Part shown: positions 1-12,800 of the stretch, one piece after another
Position numbering within the stretch: the first letter of the stretch is position 1
Layout: the number at the start of each line of letters is the position of its first letter
DNA from: Heterocephalus glaber
Lineage: Eukaryota; Chordata; Mammalia; Rodentia; Bathyergidae
Direction: 5' to 3'
DNA: 64,000 nucleotides
Assembly (NCBI RefSeq): GCF_000247695.1
Contig: NW_004624730.1
Span: forward strand, 34,265,743 to 34,329,742
Notes under the pieces: generated by a model
What the model was told of the DNA's origin: nothing
The model's input: only the letters and a program-made list of their open reading frames with translations
The model's database searches: none
Translations under genes and position numbers: made by a program

Positions 1-872
1 CCTTCCTCTCCTGATGGCTTTGCATGCCAAATGAGACTCTCTGAGAAGATCAGTCCACTGAAGACTTGTTTTAAGAAAAAGCAGGATCAGAAGAGATTGG
101 GAACTGGAACCCTGAGGTCTTTGAGGCCAATATTAAACACTTTGTTAGAGTCTGGCTCGCTTGATGAGGTTTTTAGATCTAGAGACCAGAATGCAGATGA
201 GAGCACCTTACATGAACCTATGGTGAAAAAACCCCTGGAGATCAATCCATCGTGTTCACCTACAGAAAACAGTATGTCTGTTCTGATTCCTGATGGGACA
301 GATGTCGGGAGCCAAATACCAGAAGCCCATCCTTCCACTGATTCTCCAGAACAAGTGGTTCCAATCCAGGGTCACAGCTTTTCATCAGAAACCATCAGTG
401 GAACAGTGGCAGACTCTACAGCAGGGCACTTCCAGACTGACCTTTTGCACTCAGTTTCAAGTGATGTTCCAGCTAGTCCTGATTGCATAGACAAAGTAAT
501 GGATTATGTTCCAGGGGTTTTCCAAGACAACAGTTTTACAATCCAGTACATTTTGGACACCAGCGATAAGTTGAGTACTGAGCTCTTCCAGGATAAAAGT
601 GAAGAGGCTTCCCTTGACCTCGTGTTTGAGCTGGTAAACCAGCTACAGTATCATACTCACCAAGAGAACGGAATTGAAATTTGCATGGACTTTCTCCAAG
701 GCACTTGTGTTTATGGCAGGGATTGTTTGAAGCATCACACAGTCTTGCCATATCATTGGCAGATCAAGAGGACAACTACTCAAAAGTGGCAGAGTGTATC
801 CAATGATTCTCAGGAGCACTTGGAAAGATTTTATTGTAACCCAGAAAACGATAGAATGAGAGTGAAGTATGG
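1..872 (+). CDS. TIPARP: TIPARP first coding exon (partial): N-terminal region and CCCH zinc finger
   Basis: Open from base 1 in frame 1; the first visible residues align just after the family N-terminus. A basic stretch near codons 73-99 is a likely nuclear localisation signal. The middle is Ser/Pro/Thr-rich and probably disordered. The zinc finger has Cys codons at 682, 706 and 724 and His at 736 (C-x7-C-x5-C-x3-H). It is followed by conserved sequence ending in a Tyr codon at 868-870. The exon ends with the first two bases of a Gly codon at 871-872, and the donor GTATGT starts at 873. Compared with human, there seems to be one extra residue in the basic stretch (a Gln); this comparison is from memory. 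Confidence 0.96.
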
Positions 873-3800
873 GTATGTATTAAAACAATTTTTAAGACTG
901 TTAAATGCTCTAGAGAAGGTAAAGAAACTAAAAGAAGCTTTCTTTCAGTAGTAACAGGTTTTCTTTTTTCGTCTGTCATTCTTTTGGCTTTATGCTATCC
1001 TGATATTTCATATTGGTTGAATGCAGGCTGTTTACCCACCCAGACAATGAACGTTTTATGATTTGAAAAATTCAGTTGTCATTCTATTCAATATGCATGT
1101 GACTGAGAAGTTGCACCTATATTTAATGCTGTAAATCAAGTACTACTTTAATCACACAAGAGAACTTGCTTTTGAAGGAAAGTCCGTGGTGAATCTTACA
1201 ACGTAATGAACACCTGATTTATTTACGTCTATAGCTTTGCATGTTGAGTACCTAGTTATTTTTTTTTAAAGAAAAATAATACTTGGAGATTTTTGTGGCC
1301 CTCTATTTTGAATGATATAAACATTATGAATGTTTCAGAAGTTCCTCCCTACTTATGAATCATTCCAAAATGCATTAAATCTTGCTAGTTTCCTTAAAGC
1401 TTTTATCATTCAATTTATAGATAAATTTTTGCACAATTCAGGGTAATTTTTTTTAATTCTGAAAGAATTTTCCCAGTAAGTAAAAGGAGGACTTAAGCTA
1501 GCAACTGTCCTTGAATTTTGGGTTGCAAGATATACACACACAATTAAGTACTCTTAGTATGATTGCCTAAGCAAGATTCATTGACAGGAAGCTGACATTT
1601 CCACATCTCAGGTTTTCTTCATTTGAATTTTATGTAAAATGAGAAAATTATAGGTGCCACATGTAAAGTTGCTAGTGTAAAAGTGGTTGTATAGAAAACA
1701 TTAATCTTTGTTTCTAAGTTGCTTCTCCAATTAAAGTCTGTGATGTTAATAACCTATTTGTATATGGGTAAGAGTATAGAATTGAAATTATGAAGGGCTT
1801 CCATCCATGCCACCTGACTTTGAAGATCATGAGGGCAATTTGGTACCATCACAGATATGAATAGACTGTGTAGTACTGAAAAGCATGACATGTAGTGAGA
1901 AAAAATATACAGTTCTGAATATCCTAACTCAGAAATCAGGAGAAAAATTTCCTTGAGAGTCATCTTTGTTCACAGATAAGTTACTCAAGTATTTAGAGAG
2001 TCAGCATATGGTGGCAGTAAACCATTTACAAGTTTTCTGATTTTGTGAGTTTTGATGCCAGTTTTCTGTATTCTGACATGATGCTAGAATGTTGATATTA
2101 CAAAAATCTGGTCTTTATTTTTTTGGTACCAGGGATCGAACTTGGGTCCTTGGGCTTGCGGGGCAGGCGGCAGCACCACTGAGCTAAATCCCCAGCCCTC
2201 TGGTCGTTTTTTTTCTCTTGTTCACATTTAGTATTGAGTAACTAGTTTTCTTGTAGTATTTCACTCACATAGTGTCTTAGCAATTTATCACGAAACTAGA
2301 AGTTTTAGTCTTGTTTTTCAGAATGGAAACAAGGAGCAAGACAACAAATAATGTAAGACCCATGTTCAAAGGAGTATAGAAGACTCCTTGAGATGAAAGT
2401 AAGGTCATATCAACAATATAATTTTCCTAACTATGAGTGTATTGTCTTGATAATGCAATGTATTGAGATTCTACCTTGCCAAGTTTGCAAAAACAATAAC
2501 ACTAAAAGCTCAGTTCTTTTAACTTCTTTTTTAGAGCTAGCACTGGAAAGGAAAAGTACTTGTTTTTCTTAAAATTTTTAAAAATAAGTTTTGCCCAAAA
2601 TCTCTGTTGCCCTGAGCTAGCAATTCTAGTTGCTAAGTTAAAGGCAATTGATTTTATATACTCTTAAAACCACTTTGATTCTTCCATCTCCAGCTTGTAA
2701 GACTCTACAGAATAGTGGTCTGCCACTGTATTCTCATAAAGCAAATTTCCAGTCCACTGAGTATTTGAGCATCTTGGTACATTACGTTTCTGTTTGAATT
2801 AGGAAGCAACTAGCAGGATTATTGTCGAACACATTACATTGTGTTATCATAAGCAAGACAAGAAAGTTATTTTGATCCCAGAAGATCCAGGAATTCTTAT
2901 GTCAGCAATATATTGTGTATATTTATCCCTACATAGATATAGGCCCATATACATACATTGTTGGATCAATTACAAGTGGGTGCTTGATTTCCAAATCAGT
3001 TTTAATTAAGTAAACTAGTATTTGTCTGACACTTGGGGAAAGTAGGAGTGAATTACTATTGTCATAATTAATACTGCTGCTACTACATCATATTGGTCCT
3101 CCTCTGATAAAATAGTATGAACTGTTAAGTACTAGTAAAGTGAAATTCTTGGTGAACTACAAGAAGAAATGTAAGATTGTAAATAGCAAAGTGTCAAAAA
3201 TTAGGCTTTGGGGAAGCTGACCTGTGGTCATTGCAACCTGGATTTCCTTGTATTCCAAAGCGATGTTGTGTTTCCTGGCAACAAGATGCAGATAACGGCA
3301 TGTTGAGCCTTGCTGAGAGATTCACAAACAAGCTGGAGCAGCCCAGGTTCACATGGTTACCACATTATTTGGCTAAAGCTATTAATCTCTGTGGTCAGGC
3401 CTGTAAAGCTGGTCTATCTGTGCAGATTGCACATACCAGGAAGTGTGTGTTCAGCTGTGTATATGTCCAAGTTGGTTCTGATAGTCTTTAGATTCAAGAA
3501 TAGTGAATAATGAATGGCATTTGGTTTATTCTACTTGTTTTCAGTCATTTAGAGGACTTGGTAAATCATTATTATACACTATATCCATGATATCTTCATT
3601 GTGTGGAACTTGGAGAAAGTACACAGTTCTGAGTCTCTAGCAGAGAGAAAAGTTCATAGTTTCACATTATACAGGTAAAATCCTTGATTTTTTAATTTGT
3701 AAATGTGAGGATTTAACTCTGAATTTATCTAAATTAGTTGTAGTGTTCATTTTGTTCTTAAGAATGAAATTAGAAAGGAAATTTAATGAGATAGTTCAGT

Positions 3801-6800
3801 TCCCTTCCAGCTCTTTGGTCAGGATGCTTAAATAGGAAAACACATTTTAACTGTATTTCAATAATAATAAATGTGTATTTGGTTCATTGTAATGAAATTA
3901 TGATATAATCCACTTTGGTTTCTCACTCTACTTTTGTACTTCTGCAGATATTTAGTGCCACCATCAGCTGGAGACTGGCTCTATGCATGAACTGCCCAGA
4001 TTTGATGTTGAGGCTTTTGTACATTGGATGGGCATTGAAGAATTTCTAAATTCCAAATGTGCTGTTGAGAAAACAACACTGAATGTAGGATTTTTTTAAA
4101 TGAAGAAAACACAGTCTCTAATAGTTTAAGCTCTTACCTTTAGTAGAAGATGATGTTGAATGGCATAACTAACCAATTTTAAAAGAGCCTCGCTAACCAG
4201 AATACTACATGGATAATTGAAATTGTGGAGATAGTGCACATCTCTCTTTAGCAGCTAAGATCACCATTAGTTTAATGTTTCATTCATATTGGAGTGTGCC
4301 AGAATCAACTTCTAGTTATTGCCATCCAACAAGAAAGAGGGGAGACATTTTATACAAATCATATTGTAGAGGTTACCTGCTGCTGATAATATGACCAGTG
4401 ATTATTTCTAATTCTGAATTTGTTGAAGAAGGTAGGGGTGAAGAAAAAAATTACAGACCCTGAATATATGTGTAATTTTTTTCAGAGGACAATTCTTTTG
4501 AAATTAGTGTTTATGGATAGAAGAGGGAATTTTACTTGCTTAAGACTGAAGCCTAGAGTATTGCCGTAGCTGAATTACTGAGTGATTTTAATTGCTAATT
4601 GCTTTTAGGAGTCTTTTTTAAAAAAAAAATCTGTTCCAGGAACAATACCTTTAGATGACTTCACAGAAACTATATGTAAGAGAATGCAGAAAAATGCATA
4701 TTAATGAGAGTAGAAAGCCTATATTGTCTGTATGACTTACAGAGTGAATTATCTAAACTAGAGCAAGCTCTTGACTGAACTGTACTAGAATAGTTAAATT
4801 AGCCAAGTTAGCTCTGGCCTGCACAGCTGTGATGATGTATGAACTAATTCATTATGTGTTATTGATAACACTGGCAAGGGGAGAACAGCTGAAACTCACT
4901 ATGCCTTGTGACTTTTTGGTAGTTCTTGAATATACACAGCTGTATGAGTTTGAATTTATTAAAAAAATTCCTGCCTAAGAATGACAGAGCTCCATAAGCA
5001 AGAACTGTATTTGAAGTGACTTTCAAAATGTGTGCCTTATGCTTTACAGATAAAGCCGCCCAATGAATTATTTTTTGTACCTCTTTATACTGCTATTTAC
5101 ATATGAAATAAAACTAATTGCCTCCTATCTGTACTAATCTAGGGAAGTTACTGGGTCTGTGTAGAGCTATCATGGGAATCAATAGCAATCATTCATTTAT
5201 TCCTTTTCTGGCTTTTCATCAATAAGCAGATTAGACTTTTTGAAGCAGCTGTCACCTGGCTTCAGGTTGAGGTCAGTTATTTTCTGATGTATTTGTGTTA
5301 GTGAAATGAACCTTCCAAAAAGCAAAGATTTACAATTTTCAAATCAGACATTTGGAGGAAATAGCCCATAAGATTATCTAGTAGCGCATAAAAATAATTG
5401 CATAATATATTATGTATTTTATTATTAAGTCCAGATCGTTTAATTTTTATTATAAATAAGAAAAAGAATAGTATAACTGCATTCAACAGTTTAAAAAATC
5501 TTCATTCTGCACAAATCTTCATTCTGCACGTAGTGGGTATGCAAACAATGCTGTTTTTGACTAACAGGGCTGTGTGCCCCTGTAAATCTCATTTCCTATT
5601 TCTTGTTGCACTAGAATTTCTAGATTCTAGATTTACATTGTACCATAAAGCAAAGGTAAATTCATAAATTCTTCTGTGAGTTTCTGATCATGGTCTGTGA
5701 TTTTTAATTTGTTGGAAGTTTGGAGGCTCTTTCTAAAATGTGAAGCAGTATGTAGTACATAAAAACCTTAACTACTCAAGGAATGCTGCTAAAATCCAGC
5801 CATTTGAGACTGCGATTATATTCTTATGGCCTCTTTTATTTCTTATCCCCTGATTTGAGACCACAAGATTCTCTATTCTTTGATGATGATTCTGGATTTC
5901 ATTTAAATTAAGACATCAGATCCTCTTAACCTGGGTTAGCCTCTTTTAATAATTATCAGTCTCTTATTTTGAGTCATAGAAGGAAAACTTAAGTTCTGTG
6001 CATGTGTATAGCACTTATTTTTACAAGGAAAATAAGTTTCAAGTAATGTGATGATTGTTCAACTACAGCTTTCTGAACATTGGTTCAAATTGGATACTGA
6101 TAAATTTTGAAAAACTTGATTTGGTTTTTGCTTTTTTGTGTGTGTGTGTGGTGTTGTGTTTTGTTTTGTTTATTTTTTGAGATGGGGGTCTTGCTCTTTA
6201 GTTCAGGTTGGCCTTAAACTCACTGTAGCCCAGGATAGCCTTGAACTGGGCAGCAGTCCTCCTGCCTCAATCTCCTGGGCACTGAGATCACAGGTGTGTG
6301 CCACCACACCTGGCAAGAAACTTTGCTTGGTAAAAGTGGTTTCTCTTTTTAAGCTTGGGAGTCTTAATATAAAGTGAGTATAAGAGATTTTGTATCTTTG
6401 AAAAACAGCAGAATGCTGAAGATTGAGCTATTTTCTGTATCATTCTGGGTTTGAAATTGTTAGGTAATAGTCTGATCTTGAGTTGAACTGTACTTTGCAA
6501 CACCCTAAATATAGACCGTACAAAGGAATAAAATACATCTAAAGTTTGCCATTTCTAGGAGCAAATTACCACCTTTGTATCTATTTATTTGTTTTCTTTT
6601 TTTTTTTTTGGTACCAGGGATCGAACTCAGGACCTTGTGCTTGTGAGGCAGGTGGTGAAACCACTGAGCTAAATCCCCATCCCTGTTTTTTGGTTTTTTT
6701 TATGTGTGTGACAGGGTCTCACTGTGTAGTTCAGGCTGGCTTTGAACTCACTATGTAGCCAGGCCTCAAATTCATGACGATCTCCTGCTTCAACCTCCAG

Positions 6801-9800
6801 AATGCTAGGATTACAGGCATGCACCACCACACCCAGCATAAACTACATTTTATATATGAAGGAGTTTCCTTCTTTTTTTTCTTTTTTGGTACTGGGGATC
6901 AAACTCAGGACCTTGCGCTTGCGAGGCAGGTGCAGTGTCTCTGAGCTAAATTCCCAGCCCCTGTTTCCTGTTTTTTTGTTTTGTTTTGTTTTTTGTGCCA
7001 GGGATCGAATCCAGGACCTTGTGCTTTTGAGGCAGGCTGCGGCACCACTAAGCTAAATCCCCGGCCCCAATGAAGGAGTTTCTTAAACTAAATCCTACTT
7101 TTTATATATAAATATTTTTACATTTAAATTGTTTATGTCAGTGCTTTCTAGGGACCAGGAATTATACTGTATACAGACTCAACCTTATTTAAAGTAGTAA
7201 ACTTAATCCAGCCCAATCTCTGAAACATTAACACCTCAAATTTTTAATAAAGATAAATCTTTGTTAATAGTGGAATTTGAAATTATAAGTGGTAAGTTCT
7301 GAAATACATTTTGAAATTTTTAAAAATTAAGGATTTTATGGAAAATAACATAATTTGGTATTTTGAAAACTTTTATAGTCAATCCATGCAAAAGATAATG
7401 TTACAGATTTGATATAACCAATTCTGTGATCAGGAACTCATTTTAGAAGCTGATGATATTAATAAATAAAGTATGAAACTTCCTATTTTCCTTACTGACT
7501 TATCCAGTTACTGTTACTAAGACAGGCATGGTAGAGAGTTAACTAAGTGTTCCTGTTTGCTGTTTCCACACAACAAAATGTGTCTGGCTCTTCATTCTTT
7601 CTCTGCTCTATGCTGTTTACTTACTGGTAACACCCACTTGACCAGTAAAGAACCTTTGCATAATCATCACAATGAAAGGATAAATTCTTACAAGAGTGAG
7701 AATGCTAAAGTGACTGTTCTCTTTCACAGTCTACAGAAACTAGTGACTTTCCAGTATGTGTGTCACAAAAAATTTGCTTCTCATGAGAAGTAAATTTGTA
7801 TTCTTTATACAAATGGAAGTCCTTTGTTTTGGTGCCATTACTCCTCAACATAACGAAGGGTTTGTGTTATGTTGGTTGAAACAACACTTCTTATAATGAT
7901 TAGCTTATGCATACAGGAATTTCTCTTTATTACATTAGCTTTTTTTTTTTCTTTTTCCATTAACTAAAGGATTCTTATACTGTCCCTTCTCATTAGACAT
8001 ACAGGTATAGCGTTCTTTGGTGTTTTACCAGCACTAAATAGTAAAGAATGGCAGGGAGGAGAGCCCATGGGTGAACTTTGCTTGCAGGAGGGTGTGTACT
8101 TTCAGACTCTTGCCTGCACCCTGTGATCTTCACAGCTCCTGCAGCTGATCAGGGTGTTGAGAGGGCAAAAAGCACACAATACCCTAAATAATTTCCTGCT
8201 GCGGTTGGTCTTCGGTTTCTGACTGTCACCTGGCTGAGCTCTTTCATTTCCAGGCATTGAGAGAATAAAAATAAGCACTGAAGAAATAACTTGGTTTGCC
8301 TTTCAGAGTTTAATTACTCATCCTAGTAAAGAAAGATATCCTTGAATCTGGGTAAAGTATGTGAAACAGAAGGAGCTTTTCTTCTTTGCTTTGTGATATA
8401 TGGATTATCCAAATGCTGCCAGAAATCAGCATTTTGTAAATTGTTACTAAAAAAGTTTTAGATTAATCAATGAAATTGAATCTGTCAGAAAAACTTGGTT
8501 TTGTAGACTCCTTCTCTCCCAGAAAAAATTACTAATATTAAGATTATGGTGAAAGGTTTTGTGATTACAAAGCCTAGATAATAAAAGAAATTTTCTCTTT
8601 TCAATAAAAAAGTTTTGAGAAATTTGCTTAAAAAACTATCAAACTGGTAAATTCTCCATATAGTTTTGTATCTTTGAATCCAAAACAGTTAAAAGGTCCT
8701 TATTCATCTCTAGGTTCTTAGCACCAAATACATAATAAGCCATCAAAGGAGTATGTTTTCAGTTCTTTTATTTATCAGTTAAGTTTATTTGGACAACATG
8801 GGAAAAAAGACAGGTCTAAGTAAGAGAAAATTCTAAATAAAACCCTTTTTAAGAGGAGTTGTTTATAATTTAAATATTAAACTCAAAATAAGCTAATAGA
8901 TTATATCTTACTGGAGATTATTAGAGAATGTATTTGTGGTAATTATAATTAGTATTTAATTTATGTGAAAATGACTTCTGAATTAAAAGATTGTTTGAAA
9001 ATACATTATTAAACAGTATCATTTACATATAGTATTTTATATGTAGTTTATATTTGTTTAGAACAGTTTTATAAACAAATTTTATATGCTTTAAATACTG
9101 TCAGTTTAAAAAATAAATTAACCACTATGTATGCCTTTAATACAGAACAAACTTTTTGTCAACTTTAAAGTAAAATAGGAACCTCTTGGTCTTTAAAAAT
9201 ATTTCACTTATTCAATCCCTGGTACCAAAAAAATAAAGAACTGGATTTAAGGGCTGAGGATTTAGCTCAGTGGCACTGTGCCTGCCTTGAAAGCACAAGG
9301 TTCTGATTTCAATCCCCAGTACCGAAAGAAAAAAAATTTCACTTAAAGGAATATTTACTCATTTTTATAACTACATAATTTAAGGTAATATAGGGCATAA
9401 TACAGTTTTTAAGCACAGTTTGTGAAAAACTAGTCTGTGCTTTCTATACTAGCTGTTTTTATAGAAATTAAGTTTCACTTCCTGATGAGACTCCAATTGA
9501 GAATTATGTCTCACTTATAGTTATCTTCTATAAGGTCTCAGGACATGTGATTGAACTTGGGTCGAAGTTAACGCTGTATGACATTTGTGGTATCTTTAGG
9601 GCACAGAATTTAATCCTGTGCCTCCATAAGTAGATTGCAGTGAGATCTTCTGATCTCGTAAGTGTAATATTTATTTATGAAAGATTTTAGGTTTATCCAC
9701 ATTTTACTAGAAAGTTTATGTTCTTTCCTTTGTCCTGTAGTTTTGTAATTAAAAAAAGCTTAATAATACTTTGTTAGCTTTTTTTCCTAAAGTGGATATT

Positions 9801-12800
9801 GTAATTTGTTTTTATTGGTTGCATTGGTGGAGGTGGAGACTAGGGGCTTCAACATATGATCTTATTTATTAGTTTAGCAGAACAGATGAATTCAAACAGC
9901 CATGTCTTGCAATCAAAGCTTTCTGAGGCAAGTAAGATGTGTTTTGTGTTTGTTTAGTTCCCCCATATTATTTTGTGGAATATACAATTAAAAACTTTGA
10001 AACAAATTATTCTTTAATTTAGGAAATTTGCCTGCTTCCCTTTGGCTGCCTTTTACATTTTACTCTGTTCTGTTTTAGAATGACGTTAAGACCACAGATT
10101 AGATATTTAAGATTTTGTAAATCAGACTTATGGTTGGGTACACAGATAAATGTGATTCCAGACAGTATCCTACTCAATAATGGACTGCTTTCTTAGAAAT
10201 TCAGCTGTTTGTATAATGTCCCAAGTGGGACCAAGGGAACAGCATACATAGCCAGAATTTTCTCTATAATTAAGATATTTGTAAAGAATTGATCCTGAAA
10301 AATGCATTGTATTTACCTACCCCAGACTCTTTTGAGGTATTTAGAATGATTAGGTAAATCTGTGATAACAGTTTTGTGTTAATAGTTCATGGAGTTATCT
10401 AAGCCTCAGTGATTTTGCCTCAGGACAGGATCTCCTTAGAAGTAGGCAGATTTAATTCAGAGTCAACCTTTGGTTCTTAGTCTGCCCTTTAACTACTGAA
10501 GTCCATATGTGTGCATAATAATGTAAACTCCCAACTTTGATTTATGAGTATTTGTCTATAGCTGCTTCCTAATACAAAAGGGAAAGTTCAGTTGATACCA
10601 AGTGTCATTCTGTAGAAATTAAATATAGAACCGTAACCTCTGGTATTAAAAGATCTTGAATTGGATTTAAGCATTTATAGGTTAGTTTTATTGCCTCCCT
10701 GAACAGCTCTGTGCTATTTGAAGCAATGGTAGCAAAATCTTAATTAGTAACCCAGGGACAGTTACTGTCCTTCCCAAGCAGAAAGTTACAAGTACATAGT
10801 TCTGTGAAACTTAATAACTACACTGTAGCTTAATAACTACACTGCTTTCACAAAATATGTTGGTGTTGTGTATGTCATGGCTTTGATTCTTATCACTTTG
10901 TAACATATTTGAAGTCATATATAAGCTACTGGGTATTCTAGCATTACGAAACGAGTCCTGGAAACATCAAAGCCAGATATCAAAAGCCAGCTATATTTTA
11001 TGTGCCTGTGAAATTTCTTTAGCAGCAACAAACATACCCCATCTGTCAAGCTAGCCTCAATCCAGGAGCAAAAGAGCCTAAGTACTCTCAAAACTGCACT
11101 TAATCTTTATCCATCATTATGACCTTCAGTATTTTCACTTTATGATACAGCAGTAAAATAAAAAGGCTCACTAATTGTGACTGGTTAGTGACTAGGATAG
11201 GTGTCAATAGATTGCGGTCACAGGTTTGTCCTTGTAGAAACCAGTTAACTTTTACAGACTGGAAGCCATGGTTCTGAAGTCTTAACTGATCTGGTTAAAA
11301 CTAACCAAAGTAGTATTCAGAAAAGTTGATACTTAATTTGAAGCGTTGCTGCTAAAATCTGAGTTCTATATTTTATTTACATCACTTTCCAATTTAAACA
11401 TGTTTTACCTTATTTAATAGCACAATTATCCAGTCACCCAAGTCAAAACATAGGACACATCCTAGACTCTTCACGTTCTCTTCTCCATGTATAATTTTCC
11501 TTTATGTCGTTTGATCCTAACTTTCAAATGCCTCTCAGGTAACCCCTACTGTCATCATTTGTCTCATGTGCAATTCTAGTAGTTGTAAATAGCTAAGCAT
11601 AGAATAATAAATATGCTAAGAAATCTCTAACAAATAAATGCCAGTCTCTTTCTTTATCCTCCCCTACCAAAAATAAATCAGTCTTTTATACCACTGTTGG
11701 AGTGGACTTTATAAAAGGCAAGTTGTACTGCTATAAATGTGGGTATGTGTGTGTAACTGTGGTATGATGACTTTAACTCTTGAGAACATACTAGAATGTA
11801 AACATTATGTACCGAAAACATGTACTAATAAAAAAAAATATAAGAAAAAGGTAAGTCTGGACCTTGCTGAAAATCCACCAGTGATTCTTACTGCTCACAG
11901 GATCAAACAGTAACCTCTTAACCCAGCATACAAAGCTTTTCATTATCTGGCCCCAGCCAACCTCTCCAGTCCAGGCTTATCTCTTATCACCTCTCTCATA
12001 CACATACCCTGACCTTCCACATGAACCTGCATGTGCTTCTTGCACTCTTATGCCTTGCTTGGTTAGCTACTATACATTATTCACTTTCCCTGTGGTGTCC
12101 TGCCTCCCATGGCATTTCATTTGGCATTTCATCCATTCTGAGTTGTCTGTCCCCAGACCTCCTTTATGCCACGTTTCACACTATGCCACAGGATTTGCTT
12201 TCCCCAATTGGTATTTTGTGCCATTTTGCCTTTTTTATCTTATCCCAAGTGCATAGGCCAGTAACTAATTAGTATATCTACTTAAGATTGTTTTGTTTTT
12301 TACAAATTGTCACATTGCCTTTTTGGTTTCAAATGCTTTATAAATAGAAATATTCCCTAACGTACTAGGCTCTTTACTGAGTTCCTAAATGTGTAACCTC
12401 AAGAACTGTATATCTGGGGCTGGAGATTTAGCTCAGTGGTTCTGCCGCCTGCCTTGCAAGCACAAGGTCCCAAGTTCGATCCCTGGTACCAAACAAAACA
12501 AAACAAAACTATATATCTAAAATGATGTACTAATTTCTGTTTCATTTGACACCTCTTTATTGGTTTTGATTCTGGTGTAAATGTGTTTAGCATTCACAAT
12601 GTAGGCTTTTTGTTTTCTTTTTAGCATCTGAAATACATACAGAAAAATGCTTTGTGGACCATACTTTCTGACTTTGTGGGTGTTGGTGCTTTACATTAGT
12701 AATATATGTTGGAAATTTTTGGCTTAATAAGTATATGAAAATATTTGTTGAGTAAGAGAACCATTATTATAAAGTATCTAGATTTTTTTTTCTTTTTCAT

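Noticed and set aside
17..33. ATG at 31 as the TIPARP start codon
   Set aside because: The residues before it also match TIPARP and the frame stays open to the window edge, so it is an internal Met.
12416..12490. tRNA gene
   Set aside because: Pol III boxes are present, but the sequence repeats dozens of times with A-tails and target-site duplications, so these are tRNA-derived SINEs.
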